Of a DNA stretch of 64,000 nucleotides, positions 44,812-54,000 are shown piece by piece. Position numbers and translations under genes: made by a program. The notes beneath the pieces are model-generated. The model searched no databases and was not told where the DNA came from. It worked only from the letters and a program-made list of their open reading frames with translations. The stretch is from Acidobacteriota bacterium (GTDB taxonomy: Bacteria > Acidobacteriota > Aminicenantia > Aminicenantales > Saccharicenantaceae). Location: contig JAWSUF010000015.1 of NCBI GenBank assembly GCA_033549365.1, positions 1-64,000 on the forward strand. Reading direction: 5' to 3'. Every line of letters starts with the position of its first letter. Positions within the stretch are counted from its first letter, which is position 1.

Positions 44812-46242
44812 TCAGTTCCGCGAACGGATGAGGATGAGGTCGTCCTGTGGGGCGATCAGAAACCGCGCGCCGTCCTCGGTTACGACGGCCATCTCTTCGA
44901 CGGAAATCGTTTTCGTCCCGGTTTCTTCGCCTGAGAGTTCCCACGAGAAAAAGCCGTCATAGGCGAAAACCTGGCCGGGCCGGAGGAGCCGCGAAACGGC
45001 CGGAGAGGGAGTGCGTCCGCGCTGGCCGCCGCTGAGGGCCGGCCCGACATCGTGAGCCCAGTAGCCGACGGGATGCCCGGTGCCCCAGAAGACCGGAATC
45101 GATCCGGCTTCTTCCATGACCCGGCGCTGGGCGAGATCGACGTCGAGACCGCGGACTCCGGGGCGCATGGCCGCGAAGGCGGCCCGGCTGCCCCGCACCG
45201 CCGCGTCCCACTTTCTCAGGGCGTCGGCGGGAGGCTCGGTTCCCCCGGGTTCGAGGACATAGGCGAAGCGCTGGATGTCCGTCACCCAAATATCCCAAAC
45301 CTTGATGCCGAAGTCCGTCTGGATAAAGTCGCCCGGACGGATCACGCGGTCCGTGGCATGGGAGTGGCCGCGATCGGGTCCGGAATTGACGTTGGGATTC
45401 TGATCCGGAGCCCAGGCATCCTCGACTTTGAGCTGGGCCATGCGGCGCTTGAGGAAGCGGGCCAGATCGGCGTCCGTCGTTTCTCCCGGAACGGCCCGGG
45501 CATAAGCCTCGATCTGAAGCCGGGCCGTGATCTCGGCGGCCCGAGTCATGATGTCGACTTCCCGGGGCGTTTTCACGGAAAGCCACTCGACGACCAGATC
45601 CTCGGATGACACAAGACGTCGGGAGAGATCCGGGCCGAGCGCTTTTTCAAGTTGGATCCGCTGCGTGTGGGAAAGACCGTCGGCTGCGGCCAGCGCCGAT
45701 GAGTTGACGGCGATCTTAGCCGGGTTTCGTCCTTGGAGAACCTCGGCGGCCGTGCCGAGAATCGACAGATTCGGTTCGGGGGCAACGACGCTGTCATGGA
45801 GATCCATATCCCGAAGGGCCGTGGCTTCCCCGGCGGGAGATACCGCGACTGAAGAAACGCCGGGCGTTTCTCCATCATCCGTTGCCTTTTCAAGGAAGAA
45901 GAGAAAAACAGCCGTTCCCCCCGCATTCTCACCTCCAACGTGGTGGGCGAGAGGATCGTTGTTGTTTTCACGGAGAACGAGAACCCAGGCGTCGACGCCT
46001 GCCCGTTCCATGGCCGGTCCCAGAAGCGTCCGGATGCGCTCCTTACGAACGGACGGCCAGGGGTTGTCCTCGGGAGGAAACGGAAGACCGGGTCCGGTCC
46101 AGGCCGGAGCGGCCTCAAAAACCGGAGGCCCGAGCCGCAGTCCGGAAGCCGCGGCATCGGGATCGAAGGGGTCGGGCGCGGCCGTCCGCGGAGCGCAGAC
46201 GGCCAGGGGAATGACAAGGAGCGAAATCCATAAGTTTTTCAT
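44812..46242 (-). CDS. exported M24 peptidase (Xaa-Pro aminopeptidase-like)
   Basis: 476 residues with an N-terminal export signal (MKNLWISLLVIPLAVC); the Cys could be lipidated but the site is imperfect. Residues about 60-200 resemble the creatinase N-terminal domain; residues about 215-470 are the pita-bread M24 domain. Metal ligands can be followed: Asp in QTDFGIKVWD, Asp in WVTDIQR, His in GTGHPVGYWAHD, and Glu in VEEMAVVTEDG. The fourth ligand, normally Glu in a TIEPG-like motif, appears as Asp in VFAYDGFF. Probably cleaves N-terminal X-Pro bonds, but that substitution makes full activity uncertain. A likely promoter lies 8 nt upstream. Confidence 0.85.
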   Translation of the reverse strand: MKNLWISLLVIPLAVCAPRTAAPDPFDPDAAASGLRLGPPVFEAAPAWTGPGLPFPPEDNPWPSVRKERIRTLLGPAMERAGVDAWVLVLRENNNDPLAHHVGGENAGGTAVFLFFLEKATDDGETPGVSSVAVSPAGEATALRDMDLHDSVVAPEPNLSILGTAAEVLQGRNPAKIAVNSSALAAADGLSHTQRIQLEKALGPDLSRRLVSSEDLVVEWLSVKTPREVDIMTRAAEITARLQIEAYARAVPGETTDADLARFLKRRMAQLKVEDAWAPDQNPNVNSGPDRGHSHATDRVIRPGDFIQTDFGIKVWDIWVTDIQRFAYVLEPGGTEPPADALRKWDAAVRGSRAAFAAMRPGVRGLDVDLAQRRVMEEAGSIPVFWGTGHPVGYWAHDVGPALSGGQRGRTPSPAVSRLLRPGQVFAYDGFFSWELSGEETGTKTISVEEMAVVTEDGARFLIAPQDDLILIRSRN

Positions 46243-46250
46243 TTGTTTTC

Positions 46251-46278
46251 ATCTTATCATGACCGTTTGCCGAGTCAA
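46251..46278 (-). promoter_or_regulatory. promoter of the M24 peptidase, leaderless-type spacing
   Basis: Minus strand TTGACT (46278-46273), 16-bp spacer, TAAGAT (46256-46251), then 8 nt to ATG 46242. There is no Shine-Dalgarno sequence. Confidence 0.4.
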
Positions 46279-46460
46279 CCGGAATATCATCGCAGCGCGT
46301 TTCCGTGCCGGCGTCACAGCTCAATCCCGGAAAGAAATACGCCATTATTCTCAGCGGCAATCCTGTCGCTTTCAGCTTCGATGGGCCGACGGATCCGGGG
46401 ACAAATTTTCGTCTTGTGCCTTCGGTCGGAACATTTTTCTTTACAGCGGCGCGAAGATAA
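46263..46460 (+). pseudogene. possible decayed C-terminal gene fragment
   Basis: Between two minus-strand genes, the plus strand has an open frame from 46263 to TAA at 46460. It reads like protein: NPGKKYAIILSGNPVAF, FSFDGPTDPGTNFRLVPS and GTFFFTAARR, with a beta-sandwich flavour. The only in-frame start is a GTG at 46305 with no ribosome binding site, and a stop lies at 46260. It could be a remnant of a secreted protein or chance. Low confidence. Confidence 0.2.
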
Positions 46461-46468
46461 ATTCAGGG

Positions 46469-47221
46469 TCAATTCCGGCGGGACGGTTTCCGAGCGGAGG
46501 GACGCGACGTTTTCTCTAGGGCGATGAGGAGCGTCGTCGGATCGAGCATCAGGCGGAGCCGCCCGCGCGGCTTCCGGCCGCGGTGCCGGATGAGGTGAAA
46601 TCCGACCTGTTCGCCCTGGAACCGCAGCGTCATCAGCACGTCGATGAGATCCAAATAGGGGAAAAGAAGGCGTGGGACGCCTTCCTCGTCGAAAAGCGGC
46701 TGGGGGCCTTTGAGAGATGCGCTGAACCAGATCTCCAACCCGCGCCGCACGGCGAAATCCCTGAATCGGACCAGGTCTTCGGGTTCGGCCGCCGCAAAGT
46801 CGTAGCCGTCGACAATGACCGTCTCCGCGGCGAAGGGCGCATGGACAATCAAAGCCTCGATGCTTCTCAGGATCTGTTCCGTCTTCGTTCCTTCCTGGCG
46901 GAAGTTCATGATGACTCGGTTGCGGATGAGGTCCTCGAACAGGGCGGACGGGTCTTTATCCTTGAGCCGCGGTTTCCTGGATATTTCCCGGAACAGATCC
47001 TCATACCACTTGATGATGTGGTCGACGCGGCTCGAGTAGGAAACATGGATGACCGGCTTGTCCTGGAGCATCTTGTCCAGGGCGATGTGGACCAGGCAGG
47101 CCGTCTTGCCAACGCCTTTGCGTGAAGCCAGGACGCCGACACCGCCTTTCCCCAGCCCCCCGCGGAGGGTTTTATCCAGGACCCGGATGGGGCTTCTCTT
47201 GACGAGATCGGTTTTCGGCAT
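46469..47221 (-). CDS. RecA/KaiC-like P-loop ATPase of unknown function
   Basis: 250 residues, soluble. The N terminus (PIRVLDKTLRGGLGKGGVGV) leads into a Walker A, ASRKGVGKTA (about 32-41), and a Walker B ending in TVIVDGYDF (about 136-144). The general layout is RecA-like (comparable to the DnaB/KaiC ATPase fold), but no motif I know gives a function. It ends with a basic tail. It starts 15 nt after the EF-G stop and is probably co-transcribed with it. A regulatory or translation-linked role is only inferred from that position. Confidence 0.65.
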   Translation of the reverse strand: MPKTDLVKRSPIRVLDKTLRGGLGKGGVGVLASRKGVGKTACLVHIALDKMLQDKPVIHVSYSSRVDHIIKWYEDLFREISRKPRLKDKDPSALFEDLIRNRVIMNFRQEGTKTEQILRSIEALIVHAPFAAETVIVDGYDFAAAEPEDLVRFRDFAVRRGLEIWFSASLKGPQPLFDEEGVPRLLFPYLDLIDVLMTLRFQGEQVGFHLIRHRGRKPRGRLRLMLDPTTLLIALEKTSRPSARKPSRRN

Positions 47222-47236
47222 GATGCTCCTCCCCGA

Positions 47237-49327
47237 TTAAGTCCGCACGCCGGCGCGGCGCTTCTCCGCGATCTCCTCGGCCAGCCGCGCGGCGACCTGT
47301 TCCGGAACGCGGCCGTACTTGAGGAATTCCATTGTGAACTCGGCCTTGCCCTGGGTCAAAGACCTCAGAGCGGTCGCGTAGCCGAACATTTCGCTGAGCG
47401 GCACCTCGGCGTCCACACGGGCGAAGGTTCCATCCTCGACCGAACTGACGATGACGCCCCGCCTCTGGCTGATTGTCGCGAAGATGTTGCCGACAAACTC
47501 CGACGGTCCCTCGACGGAAAGTTTCATGATGGGCTCAAGGATAAAGGGCGCGGCCTTCGGGAACGTGTTCCGGAAGGCGCCCTGGGCCGCGGCCTGGAAG
47601 GCGATGTCGGAAGAGTCGACGGCATGGTATTGTCCGTCGGTCAGGACGACGCGTACCCCGGTCACGGGAAAGCCGAGAAGCGGTCCCTTTTTCAGCGTCG
47701 CGCGGAATCCCTTGTCGCAGGAAGGAATGAATTCCCGGGGGATCCGGCCGCCCTTGACCTCGTCGACGAACTCGTAGCCGCCCGAGGGGGCGGGCTCCAG
47801 GTAGCCGACGACCCGGCCGTACTGGCCGGCGCCGCCTGTCTGTTTCCTGTGCGTGTAGTCGAAGTCGGCCCGCCGTCCGAGGGATTCGCGGTAGGCGACT
47901 TGGGGTGCCCCGGTTTTAACTTGGGCCTTGTATTCCCTCTTCATCCTCTCCAGATAAACATCCAGGTGAAGTTCACCCATGCCCTGAATGATGGTCTGGT
48001 TGGATTCGGGGTCGACGTGGGAGCGGAAGGTGGGGTCCTCCTTGATGAAGCGGTTGAGGGCCTTGGCCATCCGGTCCTGGGAGACACCGTCGGCCGCCGC
48101 GACGGCAAGCGAGATCACGGGTTCGGGGATATGAATGGAGGTCATGGCCAGGTTCAATCCCGGAGAAACGAATGTGTCGCCCGAGGCACAGTCGATTCCG
48201 AACAGGGCGACGATATCGCCGCTCGAGGCCGTGATGATATCCTTCATCTCGTCGGCATGCATGCGGACCAGGCGCCCGACCTTGAATTTCTGTCGCGAGC
48301 GGGTGTTGTAAAGCTCGTCCCCCTTCTTAAGGGCGCCTTGATAGAGGCGGATGTAGGTCAGCTGGCCGTAGGGGCCGTCTTCGAGCTTGAAGGCGAGGGC
48401 CACGGACGGGTCGGCGGAATCGCCGGACAGCCGGACGGGCTTTTCTCCATCGTCGAGATCGAGGGCGGTGTTTTCGACGTCGGCGGGGTTCGGAAGATAG
48501 CGGACGACGGCATCGAGAAGGGGCTGGACGCCCTTGTTTCTGTAAGCTGAGCCCATGAGGACGGGGGTGAGCTTGCGCGCGATCGTTCCCTGACGGATGG
48601 CGGAGCGGATCATGTCGGCATCGACGCGGTTTTCGAGGGCGGCTTCCATGAGATCGTCGGAGAACATCGAGGCGGCGTCGACGAGCCTTTCCCGATGGGA
48701 TTCGGCCTCAATCCGAAGCTCCCGGGGGATCGGCGCTGCTCTGACGGTTTCACCTTCGGAGCCTTCGAAATACAGGGCCTGCATGTCCACGAGATCGATG
48801 ACACCATCGAAATGATCCTCGAGCCCGATCGGAATCTGCAGGAGGACGGCGGTGTGGCCCAGTTTCTCCTTGAGTTGCCGGGCGACCTTGAGGGGGTCGG
48901 CGCCGGTGCGGTCGAGCTTGTTGATGAAAGCCAGACGCGGAACATTGTAGCGCTTGAGCTGGCGGTCGACCGTGATCGTCTGGGACTGCACTCCGCCGAC
49001 GGAGCAAAGGACGAGGACGGCCGAATCCAGAACCCGGAGGGAGCGTTCGACCTCGATGGTGAAGTCAACGTGGCCGGGTGTATCGATGATGTTGATGGAG
49101 TGGTCCACCCACCGGACGTTGGTCGTGGCCGAGGCGATGGTGATGCCCCGCTCGCGTTCGAGCTCCATGGAGTCCATGGTCGCGCCGACTCCGTCCCGGC
49201 CCTTGACCTCGTGGATCCGGTGGATTTTTTTGCAGTAAAAAAGGATTCTTTCGGTCAGCGTCGTCTTGCCGGAGTCGATGTGCGCACTGATGCCGATATT
49301 CCGCATGCGGGCGATATCGTTGTCCAT
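47237..49327 (-). CDS. fusA: elongation factor G, EF-G1 (spd/mitochondrial-type)
   Basis: 696 residues; ATG 49327 has GGTGGAG at proper spacing, so it is preferred to the start at 49339. G1 motif [23 protein letters not shown] (G3) and NKLDRTGA (G4), then domains II-V. The switch region [20 protein letters not shown] is the form found in mitochondrial EFG1 and spirochaete/planctomycete spdEFG1, not in classical EF-G (HIDAGKTT, ATMDWMEQE). Classical EF-G does both translocation and ribosome recycling, while spdEFG1 is known for translocation, with recycling by a separate EFG2. The gene stands away from rpsL/rpsG/tuf, unusual for fusA. Confidence 0.93.
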   Translation of the reverse strand: MDNDIARMRNIGISAHIDSGKTTLTERILFYCKKIHRIHEVKGRDGVGATMDSMELERERGITIASATTNVRWVDHSINIIDTPGHVDFTIEVERSLRVLDSAVLVLCSVGGVQSQTITVDRQLKRYNVPRLAFINKLDRTGADPLKVARQLKEKLGHTAVLLQIPIGLEDHFDGVIDLVDMQALYFEGSEGETVRAAPIPRELRIEAESHRERLVDAASMFSDDLMEAALENRVDADMIRSAIRQGTIARKLTPVLMGSAYRNKGVQPLLDAVVRYLPNPADVENTALDLDDGEKPVRLSGDSADPSVALAFKLEDGPYGQLTYIRLYQGALKKGDELYNTRSRQKFKVGRLVRMHADEMKDIITASSGDIVALFGIDCASGDTFVSPGLNLAMTSIHIPEPVISLAVAAADGVSQDRMAKALNRFIKEDPTFRSHVDPESNQTIIQGMGELHLDVYLERMKREYKAQVKTGAPQVAYRESLGRRADFDYTHRKQTGGAGQYGRVVGYLEPAPSGGYEFVDEVKGGRIPREFIPSCDKGFRATLKKGPLLGFPVTGVRVVLTDGQYHAVDSSDIAFQAAAQGAFRNTFPKAAPFILEPIMKLSVEGPSEFVGNIFATISQRRGVIVSSVEDGTFARVDAEVPLSEMFGYATALRSLTQGKAEFTMEFLKYGRVPEQVAARLAEEIAEKRRAGVRT

Positions 49328-49546
49328 AAACATCTCCACCTGTCATAAACCTATAGGGTGAATGTCGCGTTGTCGGAGTCGGATCGCTCTGTCGGGAGGC
49401 GAGCACATCTCGAATCAACGGTTAAGGCGGCATTATAGCCGATCGGTCCTGCGGAATCAAGCCGGCGGCGGACAAAGAAAACGGCTTGACATGAAGGGCG
49501 TTCTCTGTTCTCATAAAACAGAGGAGCAATCCATAGGGAGGGCATC

Positions 49547-50239
49547 ATGAGAAAATCAACTTTTGTCTTTGTCTTGCTTCTTTTCTTTGCTATAACATCG
49601 GCCATGCCGACCGACCAAGTGAAGACGGCGCCCAGGAAAGTAACCATGAGTCCGGTGTCGACCATATGGGTCACCAATCCTCTGGCCGATGTTACCTGGT
49701 TCTCCGGTTCCGGGTCCCGATATCGCGTCGAATGGACAAAATCCGGAACTTTCGCCGTTGCCAATGTCCATATCCATCTCTGCGATGAAGCGGGCAACCG
49801 GATGCTCGGTCGCCTCGCTGCCGACACGCCAAATGATGGAAGCGAAAGCGTTGAGCTGGACAGGAACCAGGCGGAAGGTAAATATGCCATCCGGGTTGAA
49901 ACCACCGACGGAAAAGTCAGGGGGACGTCCAAGCCGTTTTTCATCAAGACGTCGCCCTGGATTTTTACCGTTCCGGCCGGCGATCTTGTCCGGGGACGAA
50001 CCTATTCGATCGGTTGGAGGACGACTCAACCTTCTTCTCTTCGGATCGATATTTTCCTCCGTCGTGAGGGGGCCATGGTCGCTGAGACGCTTTTGGCCCG
50101 GCAAGTGCCCAACTCAGGGAAAGCCGAGCTAACAATTCCATCCGGTATCGCCCCGGGAATCTACCGGTTCGAGATTCAGCCGGGAGGGAGCTTCGGCGGG
50201 ATGAGTTTTCTGAGCGCACCCGTCAGAATCGTTTCCTAG
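49547..50239 (+). CDS. secreted two-module beta-sandwich protein (Kre9/Knh1-like repeat)
   Basis: 230 residues with a signal peptide (about 1-19) and a GGGAGGG site before ATG 49547. Two similar modules follow, each with an Arg/Tyr-x-(V/I)-x-W core (GSRYRVEWTKSG, then GRTYSIGWRTT), an Asp-rich loop and a closing strand (GKYAIRVET, GIYRFEIQPGG). The pattern resembles the Ser-Thr-rich GPI-anchored/Kre9 beta-sandwich family, which in bacteria occurs in secreted carbohydrate-related proteins. Likely periplasmic or extracellular; function unknown. It is divergent from EF-G. Confidence 0.55.
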   Translation: MRKSTFVFVLLLFFAITSAMPTDQVKTAPRKVTMSPVSTIWVTNPLADVTWFSGSGSRYRVEWTKSGTFAVANVHIHLCDEAGNRMLGRLAADTPNDGSESVELDRNQAEGKYAIRVETTDGKVRGTSKPFFIKTSPWIFTVPAGDLVRGRTYSIGWRTTQPSSLRIDIFLRREGAMVAETLLARQVPNSGKAELTIPSGIAPGIYRFEIQPGGSFGGMSFLSAPVRIVS

Positions 50240-50330
50240 AACCGCCTTGTTCCGGACCGGGAACCGAACCACCTCCGAGCCGTCATCGTTTGCGCTCGTG
50301 TTATAATTACAAAAAAAAAGGAGGCCGATC

Positions 50331-50984
50331 ATGAAACATCTCCGGATAGAAACCGCAGCGGTCGTTTTTCTCGGGATGCTGGTCTTTCCCATTTATGCCG
50401 CCGCACAAATCCCGGACCTTGAACTCCCCGAGGATCCCTACGAGCGCGGAGTCGTCCTTCTCGGCCGCGGAAAATACGCCGAAGCCCGGGCGCTTTTTGA
50501 CGAAGTCCTCGAAGCCGATCCCTGCCGGAAAGACGCGATGTATCATCGCGGCGCCGCTCTTCTCGGACTCGACCATATCGACGAGGCCTGGGAGGGTTTC
50601 AGCCGCATCCTGGAACTCGATCCCGAATCCGCTCTGGGTCATGTCGGAAGGGCCAAGGTCTGGATCAAGAGAAAGAATTACACGGAAGCCATGAAATCCG
50701 TGGATGATGCGCTCAAATGGGACCCGAAATCGGCCGATGCCCTCTACGAGAAGGGCAACGTTTTCGGTTGGCAGAAAAAAACGGATGACGCCATCACGTT
50801 TTACCGGAAAACCCATGAGGTTGCGCCCAACCACGCCTACGCGCATTACCAGATCGGCCTTGCCTATAACCAAAAAAAGCGAAAGGATCTGGCCATTGTC
50901 CATCTGGATAAATTTTTGGTTCTGGCGTCTCATGCGCCGGAAGCGGAACAGGTCCGCAGCCTTCTGAATTTCCTCCGGAAATAA
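50331..50984 (+). CDS. secreted TPR protein
   Basis: 217 residues with a signal peptide ending AAAQ and an AAGGAGG site. About five tetratricopeptide repeats follow (GKYAEARALFDEVLEADP, HIDEAWEGFSRILELDP, NYTEAMKSVDDALKWDP, KTDDAITFYRKTHEVAP, and a final degenerate one). Periplasmic TPR proteins usually scaffold envelope complexes. It converges on the TamB-Omp85 fusion gene, with a repeat copy between them. A TATAAT lies at 50302-50307 without a good -35. Confidence 0.78.
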   Translation: MKHLRIETAAVVFLGMLVFPIYAAAQIPDLELPEDPYERGVVLLGRGKYAEARALFDEVLEADPCRKDAMYHRGAALLGLDHIDEAWEGFSRILELDPESALGHVGRAKVWIKRKNYTEAMKSVDDALKWDPKSADALYEKGNVFGWQKKTDDAITFYRKTHEVAPNHAYAHYQIGLAYNQKKRKDLAIVHLDKFLVLASHAPEAEQVRSLLNFLRK

Positions 50985-51000
50985 CCTGGACGGCTCAGGC

Positions 51001-51072
51001 TAACCTGATCTATACACGAGTCGAGGCGGCTGCAGATGCAAGGCGCGGAGGGTGGAGTGTTTGATCAGGTTA
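51001..51072. repeat. dispersed intergenic repeat, copy 3 (truncated), inside a 10-bp inverted repeat
   Basis: Bases 51015-51054 are identical to 1913-1952. The block is bounded by TAACCTGATC (51001-51010) and its exact complement GATCAGGTTA (51063-51072). The right arm contains the stop codon of the fusion protein gene (51070-51072). It sits between two convergent genes and might work as a stem-loop barrier or be an inserted element. Confidence 0.7.
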
Positions 51073-54000
51073 AAAAGCCTGGCCGATGCTGAAGAAGAGC
51101 ACGCGGCGGGGTTCGCCCGGACGGGGGTTGAGGTTGAATCCGAGATCGAGACGCAGGAGGCCGACTGGGCTGTCCGCCCGCAGGCCGAATCCGGCGCCGT
51201 GGCGGAGATCGGACAGGCTCAGATCGCGGGCCGTCGCGGTGACATTGCCGAAGTCATAGAAGACGGCGCCGCCCAGCAGACTGAAAATCGGGAAACGCAG
51301 TTCGGAGTTGACGATCAGAACGGCCTCTCCGCCTTCCGCTCTTTCAAGATAGGGATCGATCGGTCCCAGCGAGTCGAGCTTGAAACCGCGGATGGAATTG
51401 CCGCCTCCGGCGTAGAACCTCTTGCTGGGGATGAGAACCTGGTCATAGGCATCGGCCAGACCCAGCCGCAGACCGGAGGACCAGACGAATCCTCCGCCGA
51501 GTTCTCGAACCGCCGTGTATTGGCCGAAGAAGCTGACATAGGGAAGATCCGAGCCCAAGGCCTCGGGCGCGTAGGTCAAGCTTGCGGAAAAGAACGATCC
51601 GGATTTTGGATTCAATCGGTCGTCCCGCCTGTCCCGCACGAGGTTCCAGGCGAGTTCGGAAAGGTTGATGGTGAAGTCGAAAGGAAACGGCCCCCAGCTT
51701 TCGAGTTCGTAGGTGTGAATGCGGTTGAAACGGTAAAGATAGGTGAGGGAAAAATCCATGGGCAGGCGGATTTCCTGCTGCACGCTGACGCCCCGGGTCT
51801 CCGTTGCGAAAAAGTCCCGGACGTCCTTTTGGGCATAGAGAGAGGTGAGTGTGTTGAAGCGAATGCCGAAGAGATAGGGCACTCGGAAAGAAAACCGGAG
51901 ATCGGTCTGCCTGAGATTTTCCCGGTAGGAGAGAAATCCCCGTCGCCCGCCGCCGAAAAGGTTGGAGAACCCCAGTTCCCCGAATCCCCCGAGTTTTTCC
52001 TCGGAGTTGTAGCGCAGGCCGTAGGTGACGGCGAAAGGCGGGGATTCTTCAACGGAGACGACAACCGTGTCTCCGTCCCCGCCGTTCTCCGCCGGGCGGT
52101 TGGAAATGTCCACGCCGCGGAAAACACCGGTATCGTAAAGCCGCTTTTTGCTCCGGGCGAAGGTTTCGAGACTGACCGCCTCGCCCTCCGCCAGCCGCGC
52201 CTCTCTCAAAATGAAAGAGGTCTTTGTCCGGGAGTTGCCTTCGACCTCGGCGTCCCCCACGGTGTGGCGGGATCCTTCCCGGATCTCATACAGAAGATCG
52301 ACATTGTCTTCTCCCGGACGCGGAACCACCCGGGCCGAGACGAAGGCGTCGACGTATCCCCGGCTTCGATAAAATGTCAGAAGGACATTCCGATCCTCCT
52401 GAACACGCGTCGGGCTGAAGGCGCTTCCCGGCCGCAGGGACAGACGGGAGTCGAGATGACCGCTTTCAAAGGATTCCAGGCCGTCATAGACGACATTCCC
52501 GATGAAGGAGCGCGGCCCCGCCGCAATGTTCAGACGGATCTCCAGTTTCCGCGAAGAATGGTCGACATCGATTTGCGGGGAGGAAATGACGGCGCTGCGA
52601 TGCCCCAGATCCTGGTACCGGCGGTCGAGAGCGGTCAGGGCGGCCGAGGTGTCGATAACCAAATTCCACGGCCCTTTCGTCCTGGCCATGATATATTCAC
52701 GGACGGTCCTCCGGACGTCGCGGGGGCTGAGCGGTTCGCTTCCCCGGATATCCAGCTTCCGGATCCGGTACCGGCCGCCCTTCCGGACCGTGAAGACATA
52801 CTCGATGAGGTCGTCGGATTCCCGCTTTTCGGTTGTGACTTCGGCGGCGTAATGCCGTGTCAGCCTCAACCCGTCTAGCAGAAGAGTCCGGGCTTCGACA
52901 AGATTGGCACTTTCTGGAAACTCGCCTCTCCAGGCTTCCTGAACGCTTGCTTTCAAACGTCTGGGGATGTTGTCTCCGATAAAAACGATAGAGGCCGGCC
53001 GTCCGGCATCGATGTCCAGGACGATGTCGATCCGTCCGTCTTCTTCCCGGAGGATGTTTGGGGATATCACGGCATTGACGTACCCCCGCTCCTTGTAAAA
53101 ATGGAGAAGATCCTCGATCGAGGTGTAAAGGTCGCCGTAAGAAAAATCGTGCCCGGGCTTCATCTTCGACGTCAAAGCCTCAAGAACGGCATCGGGAAAT
53201 GCCGGATTGCCCTGAAAAACGATACCCGCGAAGGTCCCGGCTTCGAAAACCGCGGCGTCGCTCATCCGGACGGCGGCGCGACGCCCTCCGATTGTAAAGG
53301 AATGCTGGAAACTGGATCCGTAGGTTCCGTCGTCCTTGTGAAACGCGCTGATCTGAAAGGATCGGCTGAGGTCGTAATCCAGAATCCAGGTCTGCCGCTG
53401 GCTTCGCGTGATGTCGGCCGAATAGGTCACGGAGGCCCGGTCGGACACCCGCTTCCGAAATGTCAGCCGTGCTCCCGGGTCTTCCTCGGAGGCGATGTTG
53501 AGCGGTTCGATGACGACATCCTCTGCCTTGAGGAGGCTTTTCAGACCCTCAGTGACCGGAGACGTCAGGGGGGTTGCGAAATACTGGATCATCTGGCCGC
53601 CCAGAGTGTCGAGAGCGCTTCCGGAAATATTGGACAGGGTTTTCCCGGTGAGCAGGAGAAAGGCCAGATCGTCGCCGGACAGATGGGGCGCGTTTGTCGA
53701 GGTCAGAGTATAGGAGGGTTTGTCGATGGGTCCGCTCAAGTGAAGCCGGATGTCCACATCCTGGGTGTTCCATCGGACCCGGGTATAGGCCACGATGTCG
53801 ATCAGAAAGTCCGTGATCTCCGTACCCAGATATTCGACGCGGATCGATTCAACGGTGTAGCGTCTGTCTCCGAGAAAAGCCTGGCCGACCCGGGCGTTCT
53901 GCACCTGCCCGGAAAGAAGCGGGAAGGGCGGAGTTCCGGAGATATGGAGGCGGGGTTCGAGCTCGATGTCGGTTAAGTTGTTCCTGACGCGGATCGGTTC

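Noticed and set aside
49486-49519. TTGACA before the secreted beta-sandwich gene as a promoter
   Set aside because: The nearest -10-like TAAAAC is 22 bp away, outside the working range.
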